Shown here in pieces: positions 37,801 to 44,189 of a DNA stretch of 64,000 nt. The translations under genes were made by a program, and so were the position numbers. Positions within the stretch are counted from its first letter, which is position 1. Every line of letters begins with the position of its first letter. The DNA is taken from assembly GCA_943736015.1 (NCBI GenBank), contig OX031063.1, forward strand, positions 38,022,672-38,086,671, given 5' to 3'. The stretch is from Tridacna crocea. Taxonomy: Eukaryota; Mollusca; Bivalvia; Cardiida; Cardiidae. The notes under the pieces were generated by a model that made no database searches, was not told the DNA's origin, and worked only from the letters and a program-made list of their open reading frames with translations.

Positions 37801-39557
37801 TCTCCTGGGACTGTTTGATCCAAAACTACCGATTTCAAAGATCTTTTAAGATATCAAGAGATATATTTTGAAGATTAACCTGCTGCGCTAGTTTTTATCC
37901 AACGTGACAAACATATTTTTTTTACTAGGATTTGTCTATGACAAAATTTATGATCCAACATGAATTATTTTCAAACCTTATAGAAATCGTCAGGTCAAAT
38001 ATTGGGAACAACTTTCATTAGTTTTGTACTAAAAATAATAAGTCTACACAAGGTTTTTCTAAAATTTGTCCCAGTGACCTACTTATATATTTGATGTGAC
38101 CAGTTATCAAACTTGTCCGAGATACCATCAGGACAAACATTGTTACCAATTCTAATGAGCATTGGACAGAAAATGTGGCCTGTAGAGTGTAAACAAGCAC
38201 TTTCTAGAATTTGACCCAGCGACCTATTGTTTGACCCAACACAACCAATCAACAAATACAACCTCGATAATTCAAGTATTCATAACCTTTCTTTCTTCAG
38301 AAAATGTATCCCAAAAAAGTCTACAATATTTTTTTTTTTTTAAAATTAAATCTGGGGACCTAGTTTTTTTTTAACCTAACACGATCAATTTTCTAACTCA
38401 TGACAGACATGATCATTTTTTAATTTTCACGAGTTTTTGACTGAATTTTTGCCCTCTAGGGTGCTCACAACGCTTTTTACGATGACCTACTTTTTGACCC
38501 AATGCTCTACCTGGTCCAAGATATCACCATGATAAACATTCTGACACTTTCATGAGTGTAGGAGACAACATATGGCTTCTAAAGTAAACACAAGGTTTTT
38601 CAGAGACTTGACTGATTGACTTATTTTTTTACCTACATAACCCATTTCTTGACTCATCATCAAGACAAGCATGCTGACAATCTTTCATAGAGCACTGTGT
38701 AGCAGTTTTGGCCTCCATAGTGTACACTTAAGATTACTCAAAGATTTGACATGGTGACCAGCTTTCTGACTCCACATGACCGATTTTCACACCGCTAATA
38801 CGAGATATAAGTAAAAGTAAACATTAGGACCAACTTTCATGAATATTGTACTGATTTGTGGTCTCTAATAGTGTACTCAGGGTCTTCTGGGATTTAATGC
38901 GTTGACCTAATACTTTGACCGGACTTGACACATTTCAAAACTTGTTTGAAATATTATTAAGACAAACATATTGGCCAACTTTCGTAAGTATCAGACTGAG
39001 CGCGTAGAGTAAGCGAAAACTATCTTTATTTTTAGGTTCGAAATTGTTATCTAGTTTTTGACATGACTAGACCTAGTTTCGACCTCGACCAAGATTTTAT
39101 TAGGGACAAACATTTTGCCACGTTTCATGAGTATAGGACTGCAAAGGTAGCTTCTAGAACGTGGACAAGTTGATCATAGATGTCACAAAATGGACACTGC
39201 ACGGTTAGAAAAGCTCTCTCTCTCTCTCTCAGTTTCAATTCCTCTTTGTCTTTTCCAGATTACCTTCAAGTGAACCAAAATAGTAACAATCACCTTGAAT
39301 GTATTGCCAAAGGAGTTGAGGATATAAAAGAATTACTGAGACAGATGTATGAACGTCAAGTTCTAAACGCACAAACTGGCAGCGCAGTTAATAATGACGC
39401 TATACAACCCGTGGCAGGGTACCCATACTTATATCGACCTACTGCACATGAATTGAAAAAGGTGATCCCATCAAGTTCATACCAAGTCTGCAGTCAAGAT
39501 TCTGCCATATCAACGGGATATAACAGTGCGTTTCCCAGATCCATGAGTGTATGTTAG
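6134..39557 (+). CDS. tandem RLR-type CARD, coiled-coil protein with N-myristoylation motif
   Basis: Nine exons with GT-AG borders (6134-6184, 10506-10595, 11769-11831, 13028-13421, 16719-16850, 17607-17945, 34898-34960, 37229-37447, 39259-39557) total 1650 bases, exactly 549 codons plus stop, with every splice phase matching. Residues 1-17 are MGGKISKRLRGKRSEKT, an N-myristoylation-type start with a basic tail. Residues 18-68 are acidic and Tyr-rich. CARD1 spans about 170-254 (FLLDAYEPLIVK, MDVIPHIPF, KWQSFLEALITAGY). CARD2 spans about 259-349 (LLRLFTPELIRRIDP, ENWFEIFVDVLKK); both resemble the paired CARDs of MDA5 and RIG-I. Residues about 405-450 form a heptad-like coiled coil, continued by a helix near 465-487. 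No helicase, RD or C-terminal membrane segment is present. By family analogy it would act as a CARD signalling adaptor in antiviral or innate signalling. That role, and membrane attachment, are inferences. The introns are full of transposons. Confidence 0.78.
6247..6318. repeat. CT-rich and GCTC microsatellite
   Basis: TCTC runs pass into GCTCGCTCGCTCGCTC. Located 60 bases after CARD exon 1. Confidence 0.8.
6418..6672. repeat. family C double-hairpin MITE
   Basis: AAAGGGGCATTCAGACGTTT at the left and CCCCTTTCAGCGTCTTGCA at the right, with GCGCAGTCCGCGCAGGC inner hairpin. CARD intron 1. Confidence 0.65.
7046..7316. repeat. family C double-hairpin MITE
   Basis: CTGCAATATGCGAAAAAGG to CCCCTTTTTGCGTGTTGCAG. 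Its right end abuts the mariner fold-back element at 7319. Confidence 0.65.
7319..7931. mobile_element. 613-bp mariner-like fold-back element
   Basis: It is flanked by TA on both sides. Ends are CAGGGTGGTCCAATAAAATG and the inverted CAGGGTGTTCCAATAAAATG. About 225 bases of the left end recur inverted at the right end, including the start of the coding region. This is therefore an inverted duplication of a transposon's 5' end with its middle and 3' end lost. It lies in intron 1 of the CARD gene. Confidence 0.75.
7425..7736 (+). pseudogene. N-terminal fragment of a mariner-type transposase (HTH, DUF4817-like)
   Basis: The first ~90 residues carry YSVQERIKIMETYFATKS, TPRQFRRDFPGRNAP and GRPRSARTDPNI. 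This helix-turn-helix layout is seen at the amino end of many mariner-like transposases. The frame starts at a TTG in the listed form; the natural ATG is at 7440 (ATGGATCCAGC). The catalytic domain is absent: the frame runs into the inverted copy of its own 5' end and stops. Confidence 0.6.
7965..8155. repeat. degenerate family A MITE
   Basis: Keeps AGCATTTCCTCCTTTTCCCA and GTCGCTGCAAAAGATG blocks only. 2 of the 4 usual landmarks. Confidence 0.35.
8361..8591. repeat. family A hairpin MITE
   Basis: TTACCTTTTACCAAACAATC to TTTGGTAAAGAGTTAA, central AATGCTGGTAGTCAGCATT. Confidence 0.65.
8719..8753. repeat. family D short palindrome
   Basis: AAGATCAGGCTGCA, 7-base spacer, TGCAGCCTGATCTT: perfect 14-base arms. 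Related copies at 10733-10767, 25776-25822, 61051-61090, 62439-62479 and 63286-63335. Confidence 0.6.
8770..9190. other. CARD intron 1 stretch, nothing recognised
   Basis: AT-rich, no repeat family or coding signal identified. The same holds for 9515-9790 and 9970-10335. Confidence 0.35.
9236..9512. repeat. family C double-hairpin MITE
   Basis: AATTGGCCTGTATCACTCG to TTTTCGCGTGTCGCAG with full inverted halves. A fragment of the same family (9195-9235) precedes it. Confidence 0.65.
10336..10452. repeat. half copy of a family C MITE
   Basis: Only the left half is present (AACATGCGAAAAGGGGCTTT to GACAGCACTTTACG). It ends 50 bases before CARD exon 2. Confidence 0.55.
10506..10595 (+). CDS. CARD gene exon 2: acidic, tyrosine-rich
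   Basis: The exon is flanked by TTTTTTTCAG and GTAAGT, is 30 codons long and in phase 0 at both ends. It encodes a strongly acidic segment with YYVEN and DYENI, two Y-x-(x)-N patterns of the kind bound by SH2 domains when phosphorylated. Confidence 0.65.
10733..10767. repeat. family D short palindrome
   Basis: AAGATCAGGCTGCACTTTCT followed by GTGCAGTCCGATTTT; arms slightly diverged. Confidence 0.45.
10793..11130. repeat. low-complexity block: GA, poly-C, CA and degenerate CAGG/AGAC repeats
   Basis: GAGAGA, then a poly-C run (10838-10854), CACACA, then (GACAGGCAGGCAG)-like degenerate tetranucleotides. The long Cys/Leu-rich minus frames here are artefacts of this composition. Confidence 0.75.
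11257..11349. repeat. 93-bp inverted repeat with 28-base arms
   Basis: GGTGGCAGGGGACTTGGAAA at the left is matched by its inverse at the right with one mismatch over 28 bases, loop about 37 bases. CTGACCGTACAC is tandemly repeated just outside. Lies in CARD intron 2. Confidence 0.6.
11769..11831 (+). CDS. CARD gene exon 3: micro-exon with GTYYETV
   Basis: The 63-base exon lies between TTTTTCAG and GTAAGT, with phase 0 at both ends. Because exons 2 and 3 are both multiples of three, skipping either would keep the frame. Confidence 0.65.
12048..12274. repeat. family B hairpin MITE (full length)
   Basis: TTAACCCTTTACTCCATAG at the left, GGGGGTAAAGGGTTAA at the right. Central hairpin GAAATTGCTTGTGACGAGCA, with a unique right arm GGTCAATTAGAGATACC. 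Shares the AAAACATTGTGGCAAAAGG stem and TTAA ends with family A. CARD intron 3. Confidence 0.7.
12630..12715. repeat. fragment related to family C
   Basis: GTTAGCCTGCGCGAACTGCG with GCAGGC hairpin and CTTTTCGCAGATGCACGAA. Shorter and more diverged than the full copies. Confidence 0.4.
13028..13421 (+). CDS. CARD gene exon 4: Ser/basic linker and start of CARD1
   Basis: The 394-base exon opens at ATTTCAG and ends at a GTTAGT donor in phase 1. The first hundred residues are a low-complexity Ser, Arg and Lys-rich linker (residues 69-169). The last 30 residues are the first helices of CARD1 (KRLVFLLDAYEPLIVK, then MDVIPHIPF). Confidence 0.75.
14111..16281. mobile_element. 2.2-kb non-autonomous element with 12-bp TIRs and internal tandem repeats
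   Basis: TATCCCCCGCCG at 14111 is matched by its reverse complement ending at 16281, and TA is found at both edges. The middle (about 14.8-15.65 kb) holds degenerate repeats of roughly 150 bases, each with a 'CCCCCTTTTTTCATGACGCAGC'-like core. The right end has CGGACGGACGG runs and a hairpin (CTCCGCC TAC GGCGGGG). No coding domain is recognised. It lies in intron 4 of the CARD gene. Confidence 0.55.
16719..16850 (+). CDS. CARD gene exon 5: rest of CARD1
   Basis: Acceptor TTTTCCAG and donor GTAACA frame a phase-1 exon. It holds the central and fifth helices of CARD1, with AAVVLLIQTLKE followed by KWQSFLEALITA. The latter is the W-x(3)-F-x(2)-AL signature seen in RLR and MAVS CARDs. Confidence 0.8.
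17607..17945 (+). CDS. CARD gene exon 6: CARD2
   Basis: The 339-base phase-1 exon carries the end of CARD1 (GYKYIAKLL) and all of CARD2. Its ENWFEIFVDVLKKCQLEDLI segment lines up with the MDA5 CARD2 segment built on NWFSAFLNVL. The next exon is 17 kb away because intron 6 took in two large transposons. Confidence 0.82.
18114..18336. repeat. family A hairpin MITE next to the ISL2EU left end
   Basis: TTTAACCCATTATCACACA to TTTGGTAAAGATGTAA with central AATGCTGGTAACCAGCATT. Ends 28 bases before the transposon. Confidence 0.65.
18365..18758 (+). repeat. left terminal inverted repeat with 16-unit palindromic array
   Basis: A 36-base unique terminus is followed from 18401 to 18746 by 16 units of about 21.5 bases. 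Each is built on the self-complementary 14-mer TACGTGCGCACGTA or a one- or two-base variant (for example CGTGCCCACG, or GCGTGCGCACGC). Units are joined by TTA or CTA spacers, and the array ends at CCAATCAG. The transposase ATG follows at 18818. Confidence 0.9.
18751..18758 (+). promoter_or_regulatory. CCAAT box upstream of the transposase start
   Basis: CCAATCAG sits at the inner edge of the left array, 59 bases before the transposase ATG. The same box lies in mirror position in the right end, so each end may act as an inward-facing promoter. That promoter role is inferred. Confidence 0.35.
18818..22626 (+). CDS. ISL2EU-like transposase (THAP, HTH, DDE), nearly intact
   Basis: Three exons in phase 0: 18818-19219, 20553-20669 and 21465-22626. 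Exon 1 starts MPRVNYCVPLC and carries a C2CH THAP zinc finger: Cys7, Cys11, the VCSLHF pair, a central Trp and CPTIFP. Exon 3 has a helix-turn-helix (LDLAERFGISEIHVSRI) and a DDE nuclease fold. The acidic triad lies in IDCTE, MADRGF and HVERLTGRLK. Two breaks are visible: an in-frame TAG at 19052-19054 after the THAP domain, and one extra base in a T run near 21724-21728 that splits exon 3. With those two exceptions about 559 residues are open. It would bind the element's ends through THAP and catalyse cut-and-paste transposition. Intron 2 contains a family B MITE. Confidence 0.8.
19290..19738. repeat. two family A MITEs in transposase intron 1
   Basis: 19290-19467 (TTTACCAAACGAGCCCGAC, ends TTGGTCAAGGGTTAA) and 19532-19738 (CTTTACCAAACAACAAAG, central GAAAATGCTGTTTAACAGCA). 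Confidence 0.5.
20095..20242. repeat. partial family A MITE
   Basis: Keeps AATGCTGGTTACCGGCAT and CATCTGCAAGTGCTTTGAAT; the left end is missing. Transposase intron 1. Confidence 0.4.
21164..21392. repeat. family B MITE in transposase intron 2
   Basis: Reverse orientation relative to 12048-12274: TTAACCCTTTACCCCATAAG at the left and GAGTAAAGGGTTAA at the right; hairpin GAAATTGCTTGTCACGAGCA. Confidence 0.7.
22646..22694. terminator. perfect hairpin between the two convergent transposon genes
   Basis: Arms of 21 bases starting ACCATTCTAAGTGCC pair perfectly around a 7-base loop, 19 bases after the transposase stop codon. It lies between the convergent transposase and nuclease genes. It could form a transcript 3' end structure or be a small inserted hairpin; the sequence cannot tell which. 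Confidence 0.4.
22915..23082. repeat. shortened family A MITE
   Basis: TTAACCCTTTCCCAAAC to TTTGGGACAGGGTTAA; the central hairpin has lost one arm. Confidence 0.5.
23357..24200. repeat. run of four family A MITEs
   Basis: 23357-23577, 23691-23845, 23845-24030 and 24050-24200 lie almost head to tail between the convergent transposon genes. The third is the best, with a perfect AATGCTGGTTACCAGCATT core and GGTAGAGGGTTAA end. The fourth runs up to the nuclease stop codon. Confidence 0.55.
24195..24762 (-). pseudogene. YqaJ nuclease domain exon
   Basis: Opens after TTTATAG and contains HGQANNPLWFRHKKGRITAS in one frame, then the catalytic core (NE, SPDG, VEIK) in the next. It is the best preserved part of the nuclease gene and identifies the family. 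Confidence 0.75.
24811..25503. repeat. run of three family A MITEs
   Basis: 24811-25020, 25033-25240 (TTAACCCTTTACCAAAC to AAGGAGTTAA) and 25275-25503. All are in the nuclease intron between 24762 and 25572. Confidence 0.6.
25776..25822. repeat. family D short palindrome
   Basis: AGATCAAGATCAGACTACAC opposite TGCAGCCTAATCTTTGATCT. Confidence 0.4.
26380..26475 (+). repeat. possible tRNA-derived SINE head
   Basis: GGCTCAGTGGTTAAAG resembles a pol III A box, and GTGGTTCAAAGTTTCAAGTC some 60 bases later resembles a B box. No cloverleaf with paired acceptor stem can be drawn, so a functional tRNA is unlikely. It sits in an intron of the nuclease gene. Confidence 0.3.
26669..26812. repeat. truncated family A MITE
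   Basis: TTAACTCTACCACACAATC and central AATGCTGATAACCAGCATT; the right third is absent. Nuclease intron. Confidence 0.5.
27860..28290. repeat. two adjoining family A MITEs
   Basis: 27860-28066 and 28065-28290 share a TTAACTCATTACC junction. Both are inside the 27.8-29.1 kb repeat. Confidence 0.5.
28410..28640. repeat. family A hairpin MITE
   Basis: TTAACTCTTTACCAAACGAC to ATTGTATGGTAAAGACTTA, core AATGCTGATTACCAGCATT. Confidence 0.6.
29610..29617 (-). promoter_or_regulatory. CCAAT box facing the nuclease gene
   Basis: CCAATCAG on the minus strand, at the inner edge of the right array and mirroring 18751-18758. A minus-strand ATG follows at 29604, but it opens only a short frame, so the true first exon of the nuclease gene is not resolved. 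Confidence 0.3.
29610..29893 (-). repeat. right terminal inverted repeat with 11-unit palindromic array
   Basis: This is the inverted match of the left end: CCAAT box (29610-29617, read on -), 11 palindromic units from 29621 to 29859, then the same 35-base terminus. It has five fewer units than the left end, so array length varies while the outer terminus is conserved. Confidence 0.9.
29993..30196. repeat. family A MITE just outside the ISL2EU right end
   Basis: AATAACCCTTTACCACAG to TTTGTGGTTTGATAAATAG; central hairpin diverged (CGTGCTGATCCCGAAAAG). Confidence 0.45.
30355..30585. repeat. hairpin (30417-30503) between direct repeats
   Basis: Arms of about 43 bases (ATCTTCGCTAGCCAAGGTGA and inverse) with few mismatches and almost no loop. 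Flanking direct repeats at about 30355 and 30545 share CTAACGTTCTGT and TGTTATTGTTTT. No gene. Confidence 0.55.
30780..31590. other. intronic stretch with no recognised feature
   Basis: CARD intron 6 between the ISL2EU and pogo elements. Only short open frames without family resemblance; I see nothing further. Confidence 0.4.
31962..33680 (-). pseudogene. pogo-like transposase with C-terminal PHD-like finger
   Basis: Read on the minus strand from an acceptor at 33681. First comes a psq-type helix-turn-helix (SVYRAARLFNVPESTLRDR). Next is a CENP-B-like segment (HNWFYAFIRRWPEL), then a DDE_1 nuclease with the triad in IDETG, LFDGHKSHIS and QPLDVGLFGSFK, that is D-D-D. At the C terminus (31962-32159) lies a C4HC3 finger: CCVCKK, then WGQCEICSHWTH, FC and KCPHC, which fits a PHD finger. 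A TGA at 33444-33446 interrupts the frame after the HTH, and the segment between DDE and finger shows a stop and frame change near 32.33-32.38 kb. The first exon is not seen. It would be the element's own transposase; this copy is not functional as it stands. Confidence 0.72.
33945..34035. repeat. relic of a family A-like hairpin
   Basis: GGTGAAAGGAGAAAATGC faces AATTTCTCTCTTCTCCAC; otherwise decayed. Inside the pogo element. Confidence 0.25.
34898..34960 (+). CDS. CARD gene exon 7: Pro-rich micro-exon
   Basis: TTTACAG acceptor, GTAAGT donor, 63 bases, phase 1 at both ends. It encodes a short linker with ANPRPKPS and YYITPID. It could be skipped without a frame change. Confidence 0.6.
35686..36145. 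mobile_element. 460-bp fold-back element in CARD intron 7
   Basis: Two arms of about 195 bases pair across a centre near 35.91 kb. Outer ends are TTTAAAGGTGGCCCTT and its inverse, and matching inner landmarks include ATCATCCTTATACTCCCAAA, CACGGCCCAGGT and ACACGTTCTATTTTTAC. Arms differ at scattered bases and small gaps. No coding capacity. A fold-back MITE of unknown superfamily. Confidence 0.75.
36150..37228. other. rest of CARD intron 7, no recognised feature
   Basis: AT-rich intron sequence after the fold-back element. No coding or repeat family recognised. Confidence 0.35.
37229..37447 (+). CDS. CARD gene exon 8: coiled coil
   Basis: The acceptor is weak (ACTTTAAG) and the donor is GTTAGT; phase 1 at both ends. 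The second half shows a leucine-spaced heptad pattern (FLRKERDCLIKKVAQLEKDN and onward), a probable dimerising coiled coil. Confidence 0.75.
37769..39176 (+). repeat. HINE-like repeat in CARD intron 8
   Basis: Starts ACAAGAGGGTCATGATGACC and GAGTGGCTCTCCTG, the same opening layout as the 48.5 and 51.9 kb repeats. It is followed by about ten diverged units with the words 'GACCTA-TTTTTGACC' and 'GACAAACATT'. It has no clean 3' hairpin. Confidence 0.45.
39259..39557 (+). CDS. CARD gene exon 9: C terminus
   Basis: The exon follows TTTTCCAG preceded by a CT repeat and ends at TAG 39555-39557. It opens with a helix (CIAKGVEDIKELLRQMYERQ), then a Ser/Tyr-rich tail with no hydrophobic anchor, ending SMSVC. 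AATAAA follows 19 bases after the stop. Confidence 0.75.
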
Positions 39558-39575
39558 AGACTTCAGTTTATGAAC

Positions 39576-39581
39576 AATAAA
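39576..39581 (+). promoter_or_regulatory. polyadenylation signal of the CARD gene
   Basis: A canonical AATAAA starts 19 bases downstream of the stop codon and is followed by a T-rich stretch, so the 3' UTR would be very short. Confidence 0.55.
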
Positions 39582-41524
39582 CTGTTTTTTTTTTAAATGT
39601 ATTTGAGAGCAATATCTTTTTTTTTAACGTTTATTGTCCCCGTATATGATGTAGGAGGGTCGGGGATCTATCCCTTCCCACATCTTACAATCTGTGACAT
39701 TTTACATTTAAACACGTAACAAGGAACAAAAAGTCTTTTATGTGATGGAAAAATTGAAGATAAAAAGCTGGTGAAAAAAAAAAAACCTGGAAAGTGAAGA
39801 AAAATGAAAAAATAGATGATGGTGAAGAAAAGATGTAAAGAGTAAGTTAGAGTAGTAACGGTTGGAATCTTCCCAACGTTTGAAAATAAAGTAGAACAGT
39901 AATAAAGTTGCTAATTACCTATTATTCTTTCAGAAAAGACCCAAAATTGTTCCATTTTCTTTCGAATTCCTCTAGTTTTCTTGTTTCAATAAGAAAAAGA
40001 TATAAAGTTTCCAACACCGGTTATAGTCCGGTCTGTTAGCTCAAAAATGTTTACCAGCCGGACGAAAGTGTGAAAATTTTAAATGATGTAAACAATACGT
40101 TTCTAAAACGAAAAAAAGGGGTGTGCCCGATTTTAAGGCCCTAGATCAATTTTTGTTGCGATTTGAAATTCGGATAACTGTACTGTCCGAATACTCTTCC
40201 TGTGTAGAACAGTAATTTGGTTGTTTCCCGTTTAGTCACAATGTATGATCGACAAAAAATGGTGTTTCAGAAGTATTTTGCCATTTTAAAGGCACAGCTA
40301 GATTTTGGGATTGAATTTATGAATATTCTATATGTCTTTCGTATCTGTGTGTTTATCTGTCCGTCCATTTGCCTGTCATTTGCTTGCACTTTACATACTT
40401 AAAACGAACTGACTTTGAATTTCGCGTATAGGATTCCTTTGAATTTGGTCGATCGACAGGACAAATTGAATGCCCTTCAGATTTCCGCATACAATGCAAT
40501 AGACGATTTGCAGATTACATTTGATATAACACATATTTTCTGTTTATCCAAAGCATTTTTTTTAAGGACAAATGCTGTATGTCCCGTCCGCAAACCCTTT
40601 AAATTTGGACAAATTCACAACTGAAAAGAAAATGACATAGCAAAAAATCTAGAGAAAATCAATTCTAACACAATTTAGTAATATTTCGTGATATTGCTTT
40701 TGAAAAAAATAATCATAAACAGACAAAATATGCATTTTATGAGATCATATTGAAATAAAGAGCATATAGAGACCGTGAAGAATGAACCTTCTGTAACCTG
40801 TGTATAATTCAAAATCCCGTCCATTAATGATCACCACACGGGTAAATTAATATGAAACAAAAGATACAAAGAGTCAGTTTAATGTGACACATGTTTGGAA
40901 ATCTGTAAGAAGACAGTACATTACAACTCTTCTAAAGGTCACCCACCCTGCAGTGCGATACCGAGATCACAGGAACACCGAGTTAACCCTTTACTCATTT
41001 TTCACATCTTTAAATGCTCAAAATGAAGTTTGAATAAATATTTTGTGAAAACGGTATGGAAGGTTTGAAATTTGATCTGAAGGCACGTTTCTTTTGTTCA
41101 TGATCTATAACTGTAAACATGTAGTTATTCGTCAATAGGAACATGCCTGAAAGTGCAACAAAGACGGTTTGATAAAATGCTGTAATATCACTGAATGGTA
41201 TGTCCCTGTCTCTCTGAAGACACTGGACTGCTATTTTACCTTTTACCAAAGTAATTCGTGTTTTGGAGACCCGGAAAAAAGGGGGCAGACGTGCTGATTT
41301 GTCTCACTTTCTGTTTTTTGTCTCACATCCTCAACCTCCACACCGCCCCCATCCCCCGCAAAAAAAGTAATCAATATATAGTTCAAAAACATCTGTGAAA
41401 AATGAATTTTCAAAGTGTGAGAGAAAACATTGGGAAAAAAGGAATCTTTCTCCAGCTTCAACAATATGTTTTACTTTTTCAAGGACATTATAACCATTTG
41501 AACCACCTTTATTCTATCGTCTCC

Positions 41525-41975
41525 ATATGCTGGGTGTAGGACAAAAACCCAGTGGGACAAAAGCCCATTAGACAAAAGCCCACAAGGACAAAAGCCCACT
41601 GGGACAATAGCCCAATAGACCTTTTAGTTCTAATAATGTATGGAATTAATACGTTTCGTATATAACATGTGACTTGTCTCTACAAAAAGTAAAAAACATT
41701 ATGTGAAAAGCAGAAAATGCCGAAAAGCAGCATTTTCTTCTTCTTTCATATAAGAATGGGAATGTTGCAGAGAATTAAATATTGAGAAGAAAGACAAGCA
41801 ATTTGATCATTCTGATCATTAAATCTCTGTGTTTTTTCTACAAAAATGATTAAAAAAAATTTTTTTTATACATTTTTTTTTTATAAGCAGTGGGCATTTG
41901 TCCTCCCTGTCAAAATTAGCAGGCAGCTTTTGCCCAGTGGGCTTTTGTCCAGTGGACTTTTGTCCGTCCCCCATA
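41525..41975. repeat. inverted-repeat insertion with GGGACAAAAGCCCA repeats
   Basis: The left end has several tandem short repeats of the type GGGACAAAAGCCCA (41545-41620). The right end (41915-41970) has the inverse form CAGTGGGCTTTTGTCC. The middle includes a degenerate hairpin near 41.69-41.76 kb. Probable small TIR element nested in the 40-44 kb element. Confidence 0.45.
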
Positions 41976-42026
41976 TGCTAAGTACGAGTATATGGACGTC
42001 GTCGGGTGAAAACATTCACCGTAACT

Positions 42027-42252
42027 ATTTAAAACCCTATCCCGCATAACACAAGCTTTTCACGACCCTGAGAAATATAGTTTTTAAAAATGTTGTAGAA
42101 AAGTGATAAAGTTCTGGTAACCACTTTTTTCTCCTTTTTCATTTGCTATCCTTCTTACAAACAATTTCATTTTTTCAAGTCACATTCAAATTGTTGTCTG
42201 CAAAGGGTTGCAATTTGGGCAAGTCTCAAATTTTCGTTTGGTAAAGAGTTAA
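42027..42252. repeat. family A MITE nested in the 40-44 kb element
   Basis: AAACCCTATCCCGCATAAC to TTTGGTAAAGAGTTAA; central hairpin partly lost. Confidence 0.5.
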
Positions 42253-42720
42253 TGAAGATTCAGTATTGTAAGAAATTGGGGAAAAGGGAGGAAAATAACA
42301 TTAATATAACTGCAATAGACCTTTCCTATTTTTATGTCTGATTGATCAACTAATGTTTGCCGAATTCCGTGGCTAAGTTTTTTAACGTACTGGCTCGAAA
42401 TCCAGGAATCTGTGGTTTGATTTATTTAGACTATTAAAGTAATAATTTTTGTTTTGAAAAAAATCGTTCCAGTATCTGCAAATACACAGAGACAGTTTAT
42501 TTACCAAAAACTAGGGTATTATACATTTTCAATTTACAGCGAAAATCCTGACTTTGAAATAATATTTAAAATCTCTATAAATGCATTTTTGTCATGTTCC
42601 TGTTTAAACTACCTTATAAATTAACTATCGTAATAACAAAATTCAATTCAAATCTCAAACCTCCCATTCCTTCTAGAAAAAACAGAAGTTCGAGCACCGA
42701 CTAACATACAAGTGTCATAA

Positions 42721-42949
42721 TTAACCCTTTACTCCACAGATACTCATTTCTACGCATTGCTTGTAGGAGCCTTTGGAAAACATTGTGGCAAAAGATGAAA
42801 TTGCTCATGACGAGCAATTTCACCTTTTGTCACAATGTTTTCTATGCTATCAAAAGGTGTCATATACACATTAGAAACTGCTTCATCCTTGCTGTTATAT
42901 AGGGTCAATTAGAGATACCATAGAAGTGCCTTATGGGGTAAAGGGTGAA
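42721..42949. repeat. family B MITE nested in the 40-44 kb element
   Basis: TTAACCCTTTACTCCACAG to ATGGGGTAAAGGGTGAA, hairpin GAAATTGCTCATGACGAGCA. Same orientation as 12048-12274. Confidence 0.7.
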
Positions 42950-44189
42950 GTGTTTATCCCGTTCAGCCTTACGTTGATATCACTTGTAAAGCTTTGGAAT
43001 GGTTAAAATCTGTTATAGAGGATAAGTCTGTTCTAATTACTGGCCCTAAAAGATGCATTTTTCTGCCCGAACATTTTTTTTTGGAGGGGGGGGGGGGGTT
43101 CAAATGCATTATTATGTAACCTGATTTAACTGGTCTCAGTTTAATTGCACATTTGCACCTATTTCTTTCGGAATGGGCTGGGGGGATTTGTTTTTCAAAT
43201 AATTAAACCTTATCCTACTAATTTAATGACACTTTAAATCCGATCGCAAAATTCCAAATGTTATTTCAGAGGAATATCTCGGGGGAAAATATCTCCGTAT
43301 CGGACAGTGTAGATGATCTAGGATCAAACGGCACGTTCTTCGTAGTCTGATCTTAGTCTATATTGTCTGCAAAAGATCATTTAGTCGCGCTTGGCAGCCT
43401 AAGGGTTAGTGCAGTCTATCAACACGCCCGACAGAAGATAGCGCTTATGGTACTGCTTTACTCTCTGAAGTCTACCGAAAGATTGATAAAACGACATTTC
43501 TTTTTTTGTGTGTATCTTCGAAAAAGATGATTAATAAAAGTACCGGCACAGCTGTTTTAGGTTTTTATGGACCTTTCAAAAATTTCGGAACTTAATATAA
43601 AAGTGAAAAAAAAAAATACTAAAAATGCCCATTCTGGGTATCATTTCGGATTTATTCATATCTATATTACTGGAACTAAACCAAAATCCATCTACAAAGT
43701 AAATAAAAAACAAATTTTCGATTTAAAAAAAATGGAGTTCTCTTAAATTTGAAAGCGTTTTGATCGACCCTCAGTGATCAAATCATTGTGGGATATAAAT
43801 ATATGTGTACTGATAAAATACAAAGGAAGGGTATTCGGACACTACATCTATCCGAATATATAATAGGCAGTAATTAATAAACTAGGCCACTTAGATCGGG
43901 CACACCAGGCGCAAATGGTTCGGAATGATGTCTATTAAGTGTATGCAAAATTTGTTGCTTTCGTCCGGAGTGTAAACATTTTGCTAAAAAATCGAGTTAA
44001 CAGACCGGACTATTATAGTGGGTGTGTTTTTTGATGTTCGACATTTATAAATATACAGTTTAAAAAGAATGAGAAGGATGTTTTTAGCGCTTTTTGAATT
44101 TTTTGTGTAACCAAATAACATTTTACTGATGTCAAGGTCCATGTAAATGGCATTATCATGTTTCAAGTAATTTGTAATTCATTATTGAA

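Larger units (their letters stand above)
40016..44024. mobile_element. 4-kb element with ~200-bp terminal inverted repeats, no recognised gene
   Basis: The left arm (about 40016-40200) and right arm (about 43825-44024) are inverted matches. Shared landmarks are ATAGTCCGGTCTGTTA, AATGTTTAC, CCGGACGAAAG, GTGTGCCCGAT and TGTCCGAATAC. The interior holds family A and B MITEs (42027-42252, 42721-42949), an inverted-repeat element at 41525-41975 and a poly-G run, but no transposase-like frame. It is either a large non-autonomous element or an element whose gene has decayed. It begins 0.45 kb after the CARD gene ends. Confidence 0.55.
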
